From Acetobacter okinawensis JCM 25146 (lineage in GTDB: Bacteria; Pseudomonadota; Alphaproteobacteria; Acetobacterales; Acetobacteraceae): DNA of 64,000 nucleotides. Shown piece by piece: positions 41,554 to 51,250 of this stretch. The notes under the pieces were generated by a model. It saw nothing but the letters and a program-made list of their open reading frames with translations. It was not told the DNA's origin and searched no databases. How positions within the stretch are numbered: the first letter of the stretch is position 1; every line of letters begins with the position of its first letter. Location of the stretch: NCBI RefSeq assembly GCF_000613865.1, contig NZ_BAJU01000001.1, forward strand, positions 62,001 through 126,000. The letters run 5' to 3'. Position numbers and translations under genes: made by a program.

Positions 41554-41594
41554 AGGGGTATCTGTTTTGACTGTATGTAAGAGGGAGTGTGGTT

Positions 41595-43069
41595 GTGGCG
41601 GGTCTGGATCCTGAAGACTGGGAAGAACTGAAAACTCAGGGACACCAGATGCTTGATGAGATGTTGGAGAACATCCGCCACGTATCTCAGGGGCCAGTCT
41701 GGCAACCCATGCCTGCTTCGGTGCGGGATGTTTTTAAAACAGCCCCTCTGCCCGATGCAGGGCAGGAACTGGGCGATCTGTACCAGCAGTTCACGACCAT
41801 GGTGCAACCCTATGCGGTGGGGAACCGGCACCCACGTTTTATGGGGTGGGTGCATGGGGGTGGCACGGCTCAGGGTATGCTGGCTGACATGCTGGCCGCA
41901 GGCTGAACGCCAATCTGGGTGGGCGTGACCATGCACCGGTGGAAGTCGAGCGTATGGTTGTCCGCTGGGCAGCAGAAATGTTTGGCTTCCCCCCCGATGC
42001 AACCGGGGTGCTGGTAACCGGCTCATCCATGGCCAATTTTATTGCCATACTGACCGCGACCCGTAATGTGGTGGATGGGCAGGATATGCGGCTCCACGGC
42101 ATTGGGGGGCGCAGGCTGGTCGGATATGCGGGCGAGAGTGCACATGGCTGCGTGGCACGTGCGTTTGATATGGCCGGGCTGGGTGAGCACGCCCTGCGCC
42201 GCGTCCCGCTGAATGCGGCGTACCAGATGGATACCCTGGCCCTTGAACGCCTGATCGCACAGGACAGGACAGATGGCTTTGAGCCTTTTCTGGTCGTAGG
42301 CACGGCAGGCACCGTGGATACCGGCAGCATTGACCCGCTAAACGCGCTGGCTGACCTGGCTGAGCGTGAGGGGCTGTGGTTCCATGTTGATGGTGCGTTT
42401 GGTGCGCTGGCAAGGTTGGCGCCTGATCTGGCTCCGCTGCTTGCGGGCCTTGAGCGGGCCAACAGTCTGGCCTTTGATTTCCATAAATGGGCGCAGGTCC
42501 CCTACGATGCGGGCTGTGTGCTGGTGCGCGAGCCGGGCAGGCAGGCCGCAGCGTTTGCGCAATCGCTGGCCTACCTCTCGCGCGAGGACAGGGGCCTTGC
42601 CGCTGGGGCTCCTTGGTTTTGTGACCTTGGGCCAGACCTCTCCCGCGGGTTCCGTGCTCTCAAGGTCTGGTTTGCACTGGCCGGATTCGGAACGGAAAAG
42701 CTGGGGCAGGTTGTTACCCACAGTTGTGCGCTGGCACGTGGGCTGGCCGGGCAGGTGCAGACCAGCGCGCACCTGCAACTGCTTGCCCCCGTTACGCTGA
42801 ATGTCGTGTGCTTCCGGGTGGTTACGTCCGAAGTGGAGGATCTGGACTGGCTGAATGGCGAACTGGTGAAGGATCTACAGGTCAGCGGCATTGTTGCTCC
42901 ATCTACCACCCGGATCGGTGGTGTGCTGGCAATCCGCGTTGCTTTGGTCAACCATCGCACGACCGAGGCTGATGTGACCATTCTGCTCGATGCCCTGCAC
43001 TCCTTCATGGAAGTGCGTCTGGCGCAGGTGAGGATGTTGAAGCTGGTGGAAGAACAGGCGCAGGCTTAA
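41595..43069 (+). CDS. Group II PLP-dependent amino acid decarboxylase, one frame break
   Basis: Aromatic-L-amino-acid-decarboxylase type enzyme of about 491 residues. Seen: [60 protein letters not shown] (PLP-pairing Asp) and the Schiff-base segment [13 protein letters not shown] (Lys after His). The frame breaks near 41902: one base missing in GCAGGCTGAAC restores [17 protein letters not shown]. The N-terminal start is a GTG at 41595 or 41589, behind GAGGGAG. The substrate cannot be read from the sequence; there are no linked pathway genes. Confidence 0.87.
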
Positions 43070-44975
43070 GCGCGCCTGCGCGTACGTTTTTCATCAAACA
43101 GGGCGGAAAGGGACTGGAGCATGGTCCCGCCCAGTTCCTCTGCATCGGTAATGGTCACTGCGCGCTGGTAATAGCGGGTCACGTCATGACCAATGCCAAT
43201 GGCTGTCAGTTCCACCGGGCTGCGGTTTTCAATCATATGGATGACCTCGCGCAGGTGGTCTTCCAGATATGAGGCGGGATTGACCGACAGCGTACTGTCA
43301 TCCACCGGAGCGCCATCCGAGATAACCATCAGAATCTTGCGGGCCTCGGGGCGGCTCTTAACCCTGCGCCATGCCCAGAGCAGGGCCTCGCCATCTATGT
43401 TTTCTTTCAGCAGGCCCTCGCGCAGCATCAGGCCCAGATTGGTGCGTGCGCGCCGCCATGGCGTGTCTGCACCCTTGTAAACAATATGGCGCAGGTCATT
43501 CAGGCGGCCGGGGTTTTCGGGTTTGTTGTTCTGCACCCAGAGTTCGCGGCTTTGGCCACCTTTCCATGCGCGGGTGGTAAAGCCCAGAATTTCCACCTTG
43601 ACGCCACAGCGCTCCAGCGTGCGGGCCAGAATATCGCCGCAGGATGCAGCAACGGAAATGGGGCGCCCGCGCATGGAGCCGGAATTGTCGATCAGCAGGG
43701 TGACAACCGTGTCGCGGAACTCCGTGTCTTTCTCCTGCTTGTAGGAGAGGGAGAGGCGGGGGTTGACCACAATGCGTGACAGCCTGCCAGCATCTAGCAT
43801 GCCCTCTTCAAGGTCAAACGACCACGAGCGGGTCTGCTGTGCCATCAGGCGGCGCTGGAGCCGGTTGGCAAGGCGAGAGACAACCCCGTGCAGTGTTGCA
43901 AGCTGAAGGTCCAGCTGGTGCCGTAGGCGCGAAAGTTCGTCAGGGTCACACAGGTTTTCGGCCAGAATTTCTTCATCAAAACTGGTGGTGTAGGCGTGGT
44001 AGCCCTTTGCTGTCTGCCCTGCTTCGATATCCTTGCGGTTGCCCGGTCCTGCGGCGTCCCCCGTTCCTTCGGCCGAACCCGATTCCTGCTCTACTTCTGG
44101 AGTGTTGTCAGCCGCATCTGCGCTCCCTGCCATAAGCTGGGGCTCGGAGACTGCGTCCGACAGGTCGGGGGCGGCACCAGATGTGTCATCTTGCTGCTCG
44201 GGTGGGGGCTGGTCGCTTTCGTCATCATTGGAATCAGGGGCTGTGCCGGATGTGTCCTCCTCGTCCTCCTGATCGGAGAGGGAGTCGTCATCGGTCAGGG
44301 CGCAGGCCGCCAGCAGTTTGCGTGCTGCGCGGGAATAGGCTTTCTGGCTGTCCTGGTCGGCGGCCAGTGTGTCCAATGCGTCCAGCGCGTCCTGCGGTAA
44401 TGTGCGCTTCCACTGCTCCAAAATGGTGCGTGCGGAGTCGGGCAGAGGGATGCCGGTCAGCTTTTCACGCGCAAGCAGTTCAAGCCCGACAATGGGAGAA
44501 AGCTGGGCCGCATCGGTCATGTGTTCCAGACCGGCGGCATGGATTTCCTGCTCAAGCCTCTGGCGCAGGTTGGCGGCAACGCCCTTCATGTGGCGTGCCC
44601 CTACGGCCTCCACGCGGGCCTGCTCCAGTGCGTCATACACCTCGCGCGCAATGGTGTCTGCCGGACGGCGGGCTGCATGCAGGTCAAAGTCATGGTGCTT
44701 CAGGCGCAGGGCCTGTGCATCGGCAGCCCCGCGCAGGCGCTGGGCTTCTTCCTCGTTCAAATTCAGGGAGGGGGAGGAGAGGCGGATTTTCTCTCCCAGA
44801 CTGATCGGGGCCATGGGCATGTTGCCGCTATGGAACGAGACATCCGCCTCTTTGCGGCCACCAAGGGCGCGCAGGGTTGCCTCCGTTGCCTGTTTGAAGG
44901 CATCGGCCGTTTTTCCGCCTCCTCGCGTGAGAGGCGGATGGGGCTGTTGCCCCTGTCTTTTGCCGGATCAGCCAT
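43066..44975 (-). CDS. cobT: Aerobic cobaltochelatase subunit CobT, one frame break
   Basis: With CobS it forms the AAA+ chaperone that drives CobN to insert cobalt into hydrogenobyrinic acid a,c-diamide. It starts [11 protein letters not shown] at 44975. A helical N-terminal region leads to an acidic Asp/Glu/Ser/Pro linker at about 215-315. The C-terminal VWA domain carries the MIDAS motif DNSGS ([11 protein letters not shown]). The frame breaks near 44914: one base missing in AAACGGCC restores [19 protein letters not shown]. The restored length is 636 residues. An internal ATG at 44820 is not the true start. It follows cobS on the same strand. Confidence 0.92.
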
Positions 44976-45005
44976 AACGCCCCCAGTCTGTTCTTACTGT
45001 TTTTT

Positions 45006-46013
45006 TCAGGCAGCGTGTTTGGGCAGGGGGCTGCTGTTGAAGCAGCGCTGATAATACTCGGCCACCATGCCGCGCTCTGCCTCGTCACATTTATTGAGGA
45101 ATGTAACGCGGAAGGCGAAGGCGATGTCTTTGAAAATACGGTCATTTTCGGCCCACGCAATAACAGAGCGCGGGGACATGACAGTGGACAGGTCACCGGC
45201 CATAAACCCGGCCCGTGTCAGCCCGGCCAGTGCAACCATGTTGTCAATCTTTTCGCGTCCGGCCTTGTCATCCTCAGCAATGCCCAGACGGGAGCAGACA
45301 ATGCCCACCTCCTGTTTGTGGGGCAGGTAGTTGAGCGAGGTTACAATGTTCCACCGGTCCATCTGCCCCTGATTGATCTGCTGGGTGCCATGGTACAGGC
45401 CGGTCGTGTCCCCCAGACCGACCGTGTTGGCGGTGGAAAACAGACGGAACCACGGGTTGGGGGTAATGACGCGGTTCTGGTCCAGCAGGGTCAGCTTGCC
45501 TTCCACTTCCAGAATACGCTGGATGACGAACATAACATCCGGGCGCCCTGCATCATATTCATCAAACACCAGCGCGCAGGGGCGTTGCAGGCACCATGGC
45601 AGCAACCCTTCCTGAAACTCGGTAACCTGCTGGCCGTCCTTGACCACAATGGCGTCCTTGCCCACCAGATCAATGCGCGAGACATGGCTGTCCAGATTGA
45701 TGCGGATGCACGGCCAGTTCAGGCGTGCGGCAACCTGCTCCACATGGGAGGATTTGCCCGTGCCATGGAAGCCCTGCACCATAACGCGGCGGTTAAAGGC
45801 AAAGCCTGCCAGAATGGCCAGTGTTGTATCATGGTCAAACAGATAGGCCGTATCAACCGGGGGCACATGCTCGGTACGGAGGGAGAAGGCAGGCACCATC
45901 AGATCGGATTCGATCCCGAACACGTCGCGGACGCTGACTTGCACATCCGGTACGGAAACCGCCGAAATGGGCGGAAGATCAAGAGCTGCTGTCTGGGGGC
46001 TGGAATCCGTCAT
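45006..46013 (-). CDS. cobS: Aerobic cobaltochelatase subunit CobS
   Basis: AAA+ ATPase subunit of the CobNST cobalt chelatase, 335 residues. It has Walker [10 protein letters not shown], Walker [11 protein letters not shown] and the sensor segment [12 protein letters not shown]. It lies 30 bases before cobT. cobN is not in the window. The neighbouring J-domain gene upstream is a usual companion in Alphaproteobacteria. Confidence 0.96.
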   Translation of the reverse strand: MTDSSPQTAALDLPPISAVSVPDVQVSVRDVFGIESDLMVPAFSLRTEHVPPVDTAYLFDHDTTLAILAGFAFNRRVMVQGFHGTGKSSHVEQVAARLNWPCIRINLDSHVSRIDLVGKDAIVVKDGQQVTEFQEGLLPWCLQRPCALVFDEYDAGRPDVMFVIQRILEVEGKLTLLDQNRVITPNPWFRLFSTANTVGLGDTTGLYHGTQQINQGQMDRWNIVTSLNYLPHKQEVGIVCSRLGIAEDDKAGREKIDNMVALAGLTRAGFMAGDLSTVMSPRSVIAWAENDRIFKDIAFAFRVTFLNKCDEAERGMVAEYYQRCFNSSPLPKHAA

Positions 46014-46080
46014 GATTATCCGTCTGATCGTAAGGGGTTCAAAACAAAACCGGCAGGGCGTACCGGAGCAGGATACATGA

Positions 46081-46689
46081 TCAGCCTGCTTTTTCGAGTT
46101 CTTCTGTCTGTAGGTGTGTCTTCACAATAGTGAAGGCAACATTGATCTTTTTCAGCCGTTCCTCGGATGCCAGATCGCCCTGATTGGTGTCCGGGTGGTG
46201 TTTGCGGGCTAGTGCGCGGTAATGCGCCTTGGCGTCCACCATTGTTACGGGCCAGTCCAGCCCAAGAATGGCCAGCGGCTCGCGCAGATGTGCGGGTATG
46301 CGTGGTTCAGCCTGTGCGCGGGCTCGCTCTGCACGGGCGCGGCGATTCTGACCCAGAATGTCCAACGGGTCCAGAATGTCTTCCTCGTTTGGCATAGTGC
46401 GCTTGCCCGGACCGGGGCCCTGCCCGAACGTCCATGTCGGCCGGTCCCAGCTGATGTCTGCGCGCAGGTGGGCCTCGATCTGGCCGGGGGACATGCCTTT
46501 GTAGTAGTCCCAGCGCGCATTATATTCACGGACATGCTCAAGGCAGAACCAATAATACTGGTTCAGGCTATCGCGCGAACGAGGCGCACGGTATCCTGCC
46601 GGCTTTGTGCAGTCCGGCATGTCGCAGCAGCGCTGCGGCGCGTTGGGATCGGGATCAAACGCGCGGGGACGGGTGTTCCTTCGCTTCAT
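46081..46689 (-). CDS. J-domain (DnaJ-like) protein
   Basis: Protein of 202 residues with a C-terminal J domain (about 135-195: [28 protein letters not shown] with the HPD tripeptide). The J domain is at the end rather than the start, as in other alphaproteobacterial proteins found next to cobS. The N-terminal part contains four Cys ([18 protein letters not shown]) that could bind zinc, and the aromatic segment [20 protein letters not shown]. It should stimulate an Hsp70 partner; the client is unknown. It is divergent from bolA. Confidence 0.9.
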   Translation of the reverse strand: MKRRNTRPRAFDPDPNAPQRCCDMPDCTKPAGYRAPRSRDSLNQYYWFCLEHVREYNARWDYYKGMSPGQIEAHLRADISWDRPTWTFGQGPGPGKRTMPNEEDILDPLDILGQNRRARAERARAQAEPRIPAHLREPLAILGLDWPVTMVDAKAHYRALARKHHPDTNQGDLASEERLKKINVAFTIVKTHLQTEELEKAG

Positions 46690-46743
46690 CATTCATCGTT
46701 ATTTGCGTTGCAAATGCTTTGGTCGCAAGAGGTGAGTTGCCAT

Positions 46744-47082
46744 ATGAGCAGTCTTTCGCAGTCCGCATCAGCCCCGGTATCGGCCGCTCCACGCGCGCAG
46801 CGGGTGCGCAAAGTGCTGGAAACAGCGCTTTTTCCCACCCGACTGGACATTCAGGACGAGAGCGCACGCCATGCCCACCATGTGGAGCAGACACGTGGCC
46901 CCAGCGCCGGAGCAACGGAGACCCACTTCCGTCTTTATATTGTATCGCCCGTTTTTGAGGGCATGAATCGCGTTGCGCGTTCGCGCAAGGTGCATGACCT
47001 GCTGGCGGCCGAACTGGCGGATGGCCTGCATGCTCTGGCACTGACCCTGCGAACCCCGGCGGAAGAAGAGGCTGTTGTATGA
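46744..47082 (+). CDS. bolA: BolA-family protein
   Basis: BolA-type protein of 112 residues. These act with monothiol glutaredoxins in iron-sulfur cluster handling and iron signalling. The core has TETHFRLYIVSPVFEG and NRVARSRKVHDLLA, containing the BolA FxGxxxVxRHR-like segment with some changes (FEGMNRVARSRKV). AGAGGTGAG lies just before the ATG at 46744; the much longer open frame upstream is antisense to the J-domain gene and is rejected. It overlaps the next gene as ATGA. Confidence 0.92.
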   Translation: MSSLSQSASAPVSAAPRAQRVRKVLETALFPTRLDIQDESARHAHHVEQTRGPSAGATETHFRLYIVSPVFEGMNRVARSRKVHDLLAAELADGLHALALTLRTPAEEEAVV

Positions 47083-47645
47083 GTGCGGGTCTGCTCCGGC
47101 GGCGTAACCTGCTTGCTCTGGCACCTTTGCTACTGGCGGCCTGCGCCACCACGGCGGGGGTGGAGAGCCCCCCCAATGCTGCGGCAGTCAGCCGGGTAGA
47201 GGCTTATTTTAGAACCGTTAACCTGCACGATGCGCCGTTTACGCAGGTCTGGCCCAATGGCTCTGTAGGGAGCGGGCTGATTACCTACCGCCCCGGCGCG
47301 CTGGATATGCGCTTTACCACCCCGCATGAGATGGAACTCAGGGCATCTGAACGCTCTGCCGTGTTCACGGATGCGCAGAATGGGTCCGAGACCCATATAG
47401 GTCTGGCACACAGCGCGCTGGGCCTGCTGCTGGGTAACCCTGTGCGCCTGTCCGGTCCTGTTATGGTTACGGATGTGCAGCAGCCCCCCGGTATGCTCCA
47501 GCTCTCGCTCACCAGAGCGGAAAACCCCTCCCAGGAGCTGGTGACCCTGCGTTTTAAGGACGCGGGAGGGCGTTTAACACTTTATGATGTGCGCATTCTG
47601 GATGCGCAGCGCAAACTTACGCAAATTCGACTGGACCCGGCGTAA
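47079..47645 (+). CDS. LolA-like outer-membrane lipoprotein carrier with a lipobox
   Basis: Protein of 188 residues. The N-terminus ([19 protein letters not shown]) has an arginine-rich start and a lipobox LLAAC, with lipidated Cys near residue 22. The mature part follows the LolA pattern: [12 protein letters not shown], a pair of beta strands with FTQVWPNG and LDMRFTTP, and [10 protein letters not shown] at the C-terminus. LolA proteins shuttle lipoproteins across the periplasm but are normally soluble; a lipidated copy could sit in a membrane and act as receptor, like LolB. It is coupled to bolA and its end overlaps lipB by 29 bases. Confidence 0.8.
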   Translation: MSAGLLRRRNLLALAPLLLAACATTAGVESPPNAAAVSRVEAYFRTVNLHDAPFTQVWPNGSVGSGLITYRPGALDMRFTTPHEMELRASERSAVFTDAQNGSETHIGLAHSALGLLLGNPVRLSGPVMVTDVQQPPGMLQLSLTRAENPSQELVTLRFKDAGGRLTLYDVRILDAQRKLTQIRLDPA

Positions 47646-48325
47646 GCTCTACGGGACTTAGGGCGGAGGGCGTGCTGCCAAACACGGTGCGCCACGCTGC
47701 CTCCAGCGCATGGTCCAGATCAGCCATGCTGGCGTTGATGCCCAGCTTTGCAAAGCTGGTCACGCCGTATTCCCGAATCCCGCAAGGGACGATTCCGTCA
47801 AAGTCCGGGAGGCAGGGGCCAGATTGATCGCCACCCCGTGCCAGCTCACCCAGCGTGAGACACGCACGCCAATGGCGGCAATTTTTTCCTCCCCCCCGTT
47901 TGCGGGTTGATGACCCAGACACCCACCCTGCCTTCGCGGACCTCCCCACGCAGACCAAAACTGGCGAGTGCGGTAATAATCCATGCCTCAAGGGCCTGCA
48001 CATATGCGCGCAGGTCGCGCGCTGGCGCAGAGCCGTGCTGGCGTTGCAGGTCAAGCATGACATAGGCCGTACGCTGGCCCGGACCATGATAGGTCCATTG
48101 TCCGCCCCGCCCCGCATGGTAGGTGGGGTAGCCTGACGGGTTGAACAGGTCCTCCGCTCTGGCTGATGTACCGGACGTATAAAGGGGGGGGTGCTCAAGC
48201 AGCCATACGCGCTCCGCCGCCTCACCTGCGCGTATGGATTTGGCAATCTGCTCCATTCTGCTCAGTGCGGCAGGGTAGGGCACCAGTTTTTTGCTTATTT
48301 CCCATAAAATTTGTTCTTTGGTCAT
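47617..48325 (-). CDS. lipB: Octanoyltransferase LipB, two frame breaks
   Basis: Transfers octanoate from ACP to lipoyl domains, the first step of lipoate attachment. Seen: [31 protein letters not shown] and [14 protein letters not shown] with the catalytic Cys. Two one-base losses break the frame. One is in a run of seven C (G on the coding strand) at 47891-47897, restoring [13 protein letters not shown]. The other is near 47816-47819, restoring [16 protein letters not shown]. The full protein, 48325 to 47617, is about 236 residues. It converges with the LolA-like gene. Confidence 0.92.
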
Positions 48326-48365
48326 TGCCGCCTGCTCATGGTTCGGTTATAGGGCTTCCTAACAC

Positions 48366-48390
48366 ACGGTATCGCCTTTTTTGATACCGT
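48366..48390. repeat. Inverted repeat before the tRNA gene
   Basis: Eight-base arms ACGGTATC / GATACCGT around a T-rich 9-base loop, between the lipB start and tRNA-Leu. It may be a terminator from outside or part of the tRNA promoter region. Confidence 0.45.
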
Positions 48391-48399
48391 TTGTCACGT

Positions 48400-48485
48400 G
48401 CGGTCGTGGCGGAATGGTAGACGCGCAAGCTTGAGGTGCTTGTGGGGGAAACCTCGTGGAAGTTCGAGTCTTCTCGACCGCACCA
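48400..48485 (+). tRNA. tRNA-Leu (anticodon GAG)
   Basis: 86-base tRNA. The acceptor stem GCGGTCG pairs with CGACCGC. A D-arm, an anticodon stem CAAGC/GCTTG with loop TTGAGGT (anticodon GAG), a long class II variable arm and the T-loop TTCGAGT are all present. The discriminator is A and CCA is encoded. It reads CUC and CUU leucine codons. Confidence 0.95.
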
Positions 48486-48515
48486 TTTTTTTTCATGACA
48501 AAATATACTGTTATG

Positions 48516-48550
48516 AACGGCAAAAGGCTGGTGCCTTGAGCCGTTTTTTT
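48516..48550 (+). terminator. Terminator downstream of tRNA-Leu
   Basis: Nested inverted repeat: outer stem AACGGC / GCCGTT, inner AAGGC / GCCTT, followed by eight T. It follows the tRNA by 30 bases. Confidence 0.85.
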
Positions 48551-48816
48551 TGTTCATAGCTGATTTTCTGTAATTTGGGCGTGCTTTGTCATATTCGCGC
48601 CGTTCTTTTGCTGTCTGTTACAGTGTAGAAGCATGGTTGTTGTTATGTAAAAAAAGACCATGCCCGTCGGCTGTGGATGTAAGGCAGACTGCCAGATAAC
48701 ACTGGTTGTCGCCCCAGTCTTTTTCCGGCGCTGGTGCATGGGGCTTATGACCTTGTGTTTGGGGTAAACCAGCTCGGATGGTCGTAGGTTTAACTTGATT
48801 TAAAGGTGTTTCATTC
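48551..48816. other. Intergenic region before galU
   Basis: With the terminator, this is part of a 331-base gap between tRNA-Leu and galU. I see no gene or recognised RNA. It is somewhat AT-rich at the left end, and TTGATTTAAAGG just before galU supplies a ribosome site. A galU promoter is expected here. Confidence 0.5.
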
Positions 48817-49701
48817 GTGTCCAATCCCAAGCCTTTACGTAAAGCAGTCCTGCCAGTTGCGGGGCTGGGAACGCGCTTTTTGCCAGCGACCAAGGCCATG
48901 CCAAAAGAAATGCTGCCGGTCGTGGACAAACCCCTTATTCAATACGCCATTGATGAAGCACGTGCCGCAGGTATTGAGGAATTCTGCCTGATTACCGGCC
49001 GTGGCAAAGACTCCCTGATCGATTATTTTGATATTGCCTATGAGCTGGAAAGCACGCTCAAGGAGCGCAATAAAGTGGACTGTCTGGAGGCGCTGGAGCC
49101 GAGCAGCATTCAGGCTGGCTCGCTTATGGCTGTACGCCAGCAGGAACCCCTTGGGCTTGGCCATGCCATCTGGTGTGCGCGTGCATTTATCGGGAATGAC
49201 CCGTTCGCCATCCTGCTGCCAGATGACATGGTGATGTCGCAGAAAGGCTGCCTGAAGCAGCTGGCTGAGGCGTATTACGAAACCGGGGGCAACGTGGTTG
49301 CCGTGTCCGAAGTGCCGCGTGAGCATACCAACCGTTACGGTATTCTCGATACCGGCAAGGATGATGGCCGCCTTGTGGAAGTCAAGGGGCTGGTCGAAAA
49401 GCCCAAACCAGAGGAAGCTCCCTCCAATCTGTCCATCATCGGTCGTTATATCCTTACGCCCGACGTGATGCCGCACCTTGCCAAGCTGGAAAAAGGCGCT
49501 GGGGGCGAAGTGCAGCTGACGGATGCCATGGCCAAAACCATCGGCAATGTGCCTTTCCATGGCCTGCGTTATGAAGGCACGCGCTACGATTGCGGCAACA
49601 AGCTGGGCTTCCTTGAGGCACAGATCGCCTTTGCGCTGGAACGGCCGGAACTGGCTGATGGTGTGCGTGCATTCCTCAAAAAATATGAGGGGCTGAACTG
49701 A
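48817..49701 (+). CDS. galU: UTP--glucose-1-phosphate uridylyltransferase
   Basis: Makes UDP-glucose for cell-envelope polysaccharides (and cellulose or acetan-type polymers in acetic acid bacteria). The protein is 294 residues and begins with the nucleotide-binding signature LPVAGLGTRFLPATKAMPKE. Further landmarks are GLGHAIWCAR and LLPDDMV. The start is a GTG at 48817 with AAAGGTG upstream. Its stop overlaps the start of the mutase gene, so the two form one unit. Confidence 0.95.
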   Translation: MSNPKPLRKAVLPVAGLGTRFLPATKAMPKEMLPVVDKPLIQYAIDEARAAGIEEFCLITGRGKDSLIDYFDIAYELESTLKERNKVDCLEALEPSSIQAGSLMAVRQQEPLGLGHAIWCARAFIGNDPFAILLPDDMVMSQKGCLKQLAEAYYETGGNVVAVSEVPREHTNRYGILDTGKDDGRLVEVKGLVEKPKPEEAPSNLSIIGRYILTPDVMPHLAKLEKGAGGEVQLTDAMAKTIGNVPFHGLRYEGTRYDCGNKLGFLEAQIAFALERPELADGVRAFLKKYEGLN

Positions 49702-51110
49702 TGTCTTTTACGCATGATTTTGATGCCACAAGCCTGCGTGAGTACGATATTCGCGGTATTGTTGGGACAACCCTGAGTGCGGAAGACGCGTTTGCCATTG
49801 GCCGCACATTTGGTAGCCTTGTCCGCCGTAATGGCGGCAAAACGCTGGTTGTGGGCTACGATGGACGTCTGTCTTCCCCCATGCTGGAAGAAGCCCTTGT
49901 AAAGGGTGCGCTTGAGTGCGGGCTGCGCGTCACCCGTGTCGGCCGTGGGCCAACGCCCATGCTGTATTACGCCTCTGCAACGCTCAATGCAGATGGGGCC
50001 ATTATGGTAACGGGGAGCCACAACCCGCCCAATTACAATGGCTTTAAAATGATGCTGGCCGGCAAGCCGTTCTTTGGCGCGCAGATCCGCGAACTGGGTG
50101 ACCTTGCTGCCAGAGGCGATGTGGTCGCGGCGGAAGAAGGGACCGTCCGCACGATTGATCTGCGCGATGATTACGTCAAACGTCTTGTCAAAGATTACGA
50201 CGGCGGGACGCGCAAGCTCAAGATCGTCTGGGACAACGGCAATAGTTCCGCAGGCGAAGTGCTTGAAAAAATGGTGGCGCTGCTGCCGGGTGAGCACATT
50301 GTGCTTAATGCGGCCATTGATGGCACATTCCCCGCTCATCACCCTGACCCCACGGTCGCCAAAAACCTTGAGCAGCTGATTGCCGCCGTCAAGGATAACC
50401 ATGCCGACCTTGGTATCGCCTTTGATGGTGATGCAGACCGGATCGGGCTGGTTGATAACAAGGGCGAAATTCTCTGGGGTGACCAGATTCTCGTTCTGCT
50501 CGCGCGTGATGTGCTTAAAAGCCATTCCGCCGCCACTATTATTGCGGACGTAAAAGCCAGTCAGGTGCTGTTTGACGAGGTGGCGCGCGCAGGTGGCAAG
50601 CCGTTGATGTGGCGGACAGGGCATTCTCTCATCAAATCCAAGATGGCGGAAACCGGCTCCCCGCTGGCGGGGGAAATGTCGGGCCACATCTTCTTTGCCG
50701 ATAAATGGTACGGCTTTGATGATGCACTTTACGCCGGTGTGCGCGTGCTGGGCATTGTCGCCCGCTCGGACGAGACGCTCTCTGCTTTCCGTGAGGCGTT
50801 GCCGGCAACCCTGTCTACTCCCGAAGTGCGCTTTGATTGCGATGACCACCGTAAGTTCAAGGTGATCGAGGAGGTGGCCGAACGCCTGCGCAAATCCGGG
50901 GCCGATGTGTCCGAAATTGACGGTGTGCGCGTGAACACGACTGATGGCTGGTGGCTGCTGCGCGCCTCCAACACTCAGGCCGTGCTGGTTGCGCGTGCCG
51001 AAGGGCGTGATGATGCCGGGCTTGAGCGGCTTAAAGGTGCTCTGGTGGAGCAGCTTGAGTTGTCTGGCCTGTCCCGTCCGGATTTTTCGGGCAATAACGC
51101 CGGACATTAA
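49701..51110 (+). CDS. Phosphoglucomutase/phosphomannomutase
   Basis: Alpha-D-phosphohexomutase of 469 residues. It has the phosphoserine loop MVTGSHNPPN, the metal loop AFDGDADRIG, the sugar-specificity loop GEMSGHIFF and a C-terminal phosphate-binding segment RASNTQAVLVARAEG. The GEMSGH loop fits AlgC/ManB-type enzymes that accept both glucose and mannose phosphates. Linkage to galU suggests that it supplies glucose 1-phosphate for UDP-glucose. Confidence 0.92.
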   Translation: MSFTHDFDATSLREYDIRGIVGTTLSAEDAFAIGRTFGSLVRRNGGKTLVVGYDGRLSSPMLEEALVKGALECGLRVTRVGRGPTPMLYYASATLNADGAIMVTGSHNPPNYNGFKMMLAGKPFFGAQIRELGDLAARGDVVAAEEGTVRTIDLRDDYVKRLVKDYDGGTRKLKIVWDNGNSSAGEVLEKMVALLPGEHIVLNAAIDGTFPAHHPDPTVAKNLEQLIAAVKDNHADLGIAFDGDADRIGLVDNKGEILWGDQILVLLARDVLKSHSAATIIADVKASQVLFDEVARAGGKPLMWRTGHSLIKSKMAETGSPLAGEMSGHIFFADKWYGFDDALYAGVRVLGIVARSDETLSAFREALPATLSTPEVRFDCDDHRKFKVIEEVAERLRKSGADVSEIDGVRVNTTDGWWLLRASNTQAVLVARAEGRDDAGLERLKGALVEQLELSGLSRPDFSGNNAGH

Positions 51111-51140
51111 AATCTGGTTTTTCAGCTTGTCTGTTGCATG

Positions 51141-51170
51141 CGGCCCGCCTAAAGCGGGCCGTATGTTTTT
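51141..51170 (+). terminator. Terminator of the galU-mutase unit
   Basis: Perfect 8-base GC-rich stem CGGCCCGC / GCGGGCCG with a 5-base loop, followed by TATGTTTTT. It lies 30 bases after the mutase stop. Confidence 0.88.
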
Positions 51171-51250
51171 GCAGGGTAGGCGTTACGTCTTCTGTGCCGG
51201 GGCGTTTTTACATTTTGATGCCACACGGGTTTCTGATATAAAGTGTACCT

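Noticed and set aside
46222-46743. Upstream extension of bolA by 174 codons
   Set aside because: Antisense to the J-domain gene; a good ribosome site precedes the ATG at 46744.
49584-51107. Minus-strand frame of 507 codons
   Set aside because: Antisense to the intact phosphohexomutase gene.
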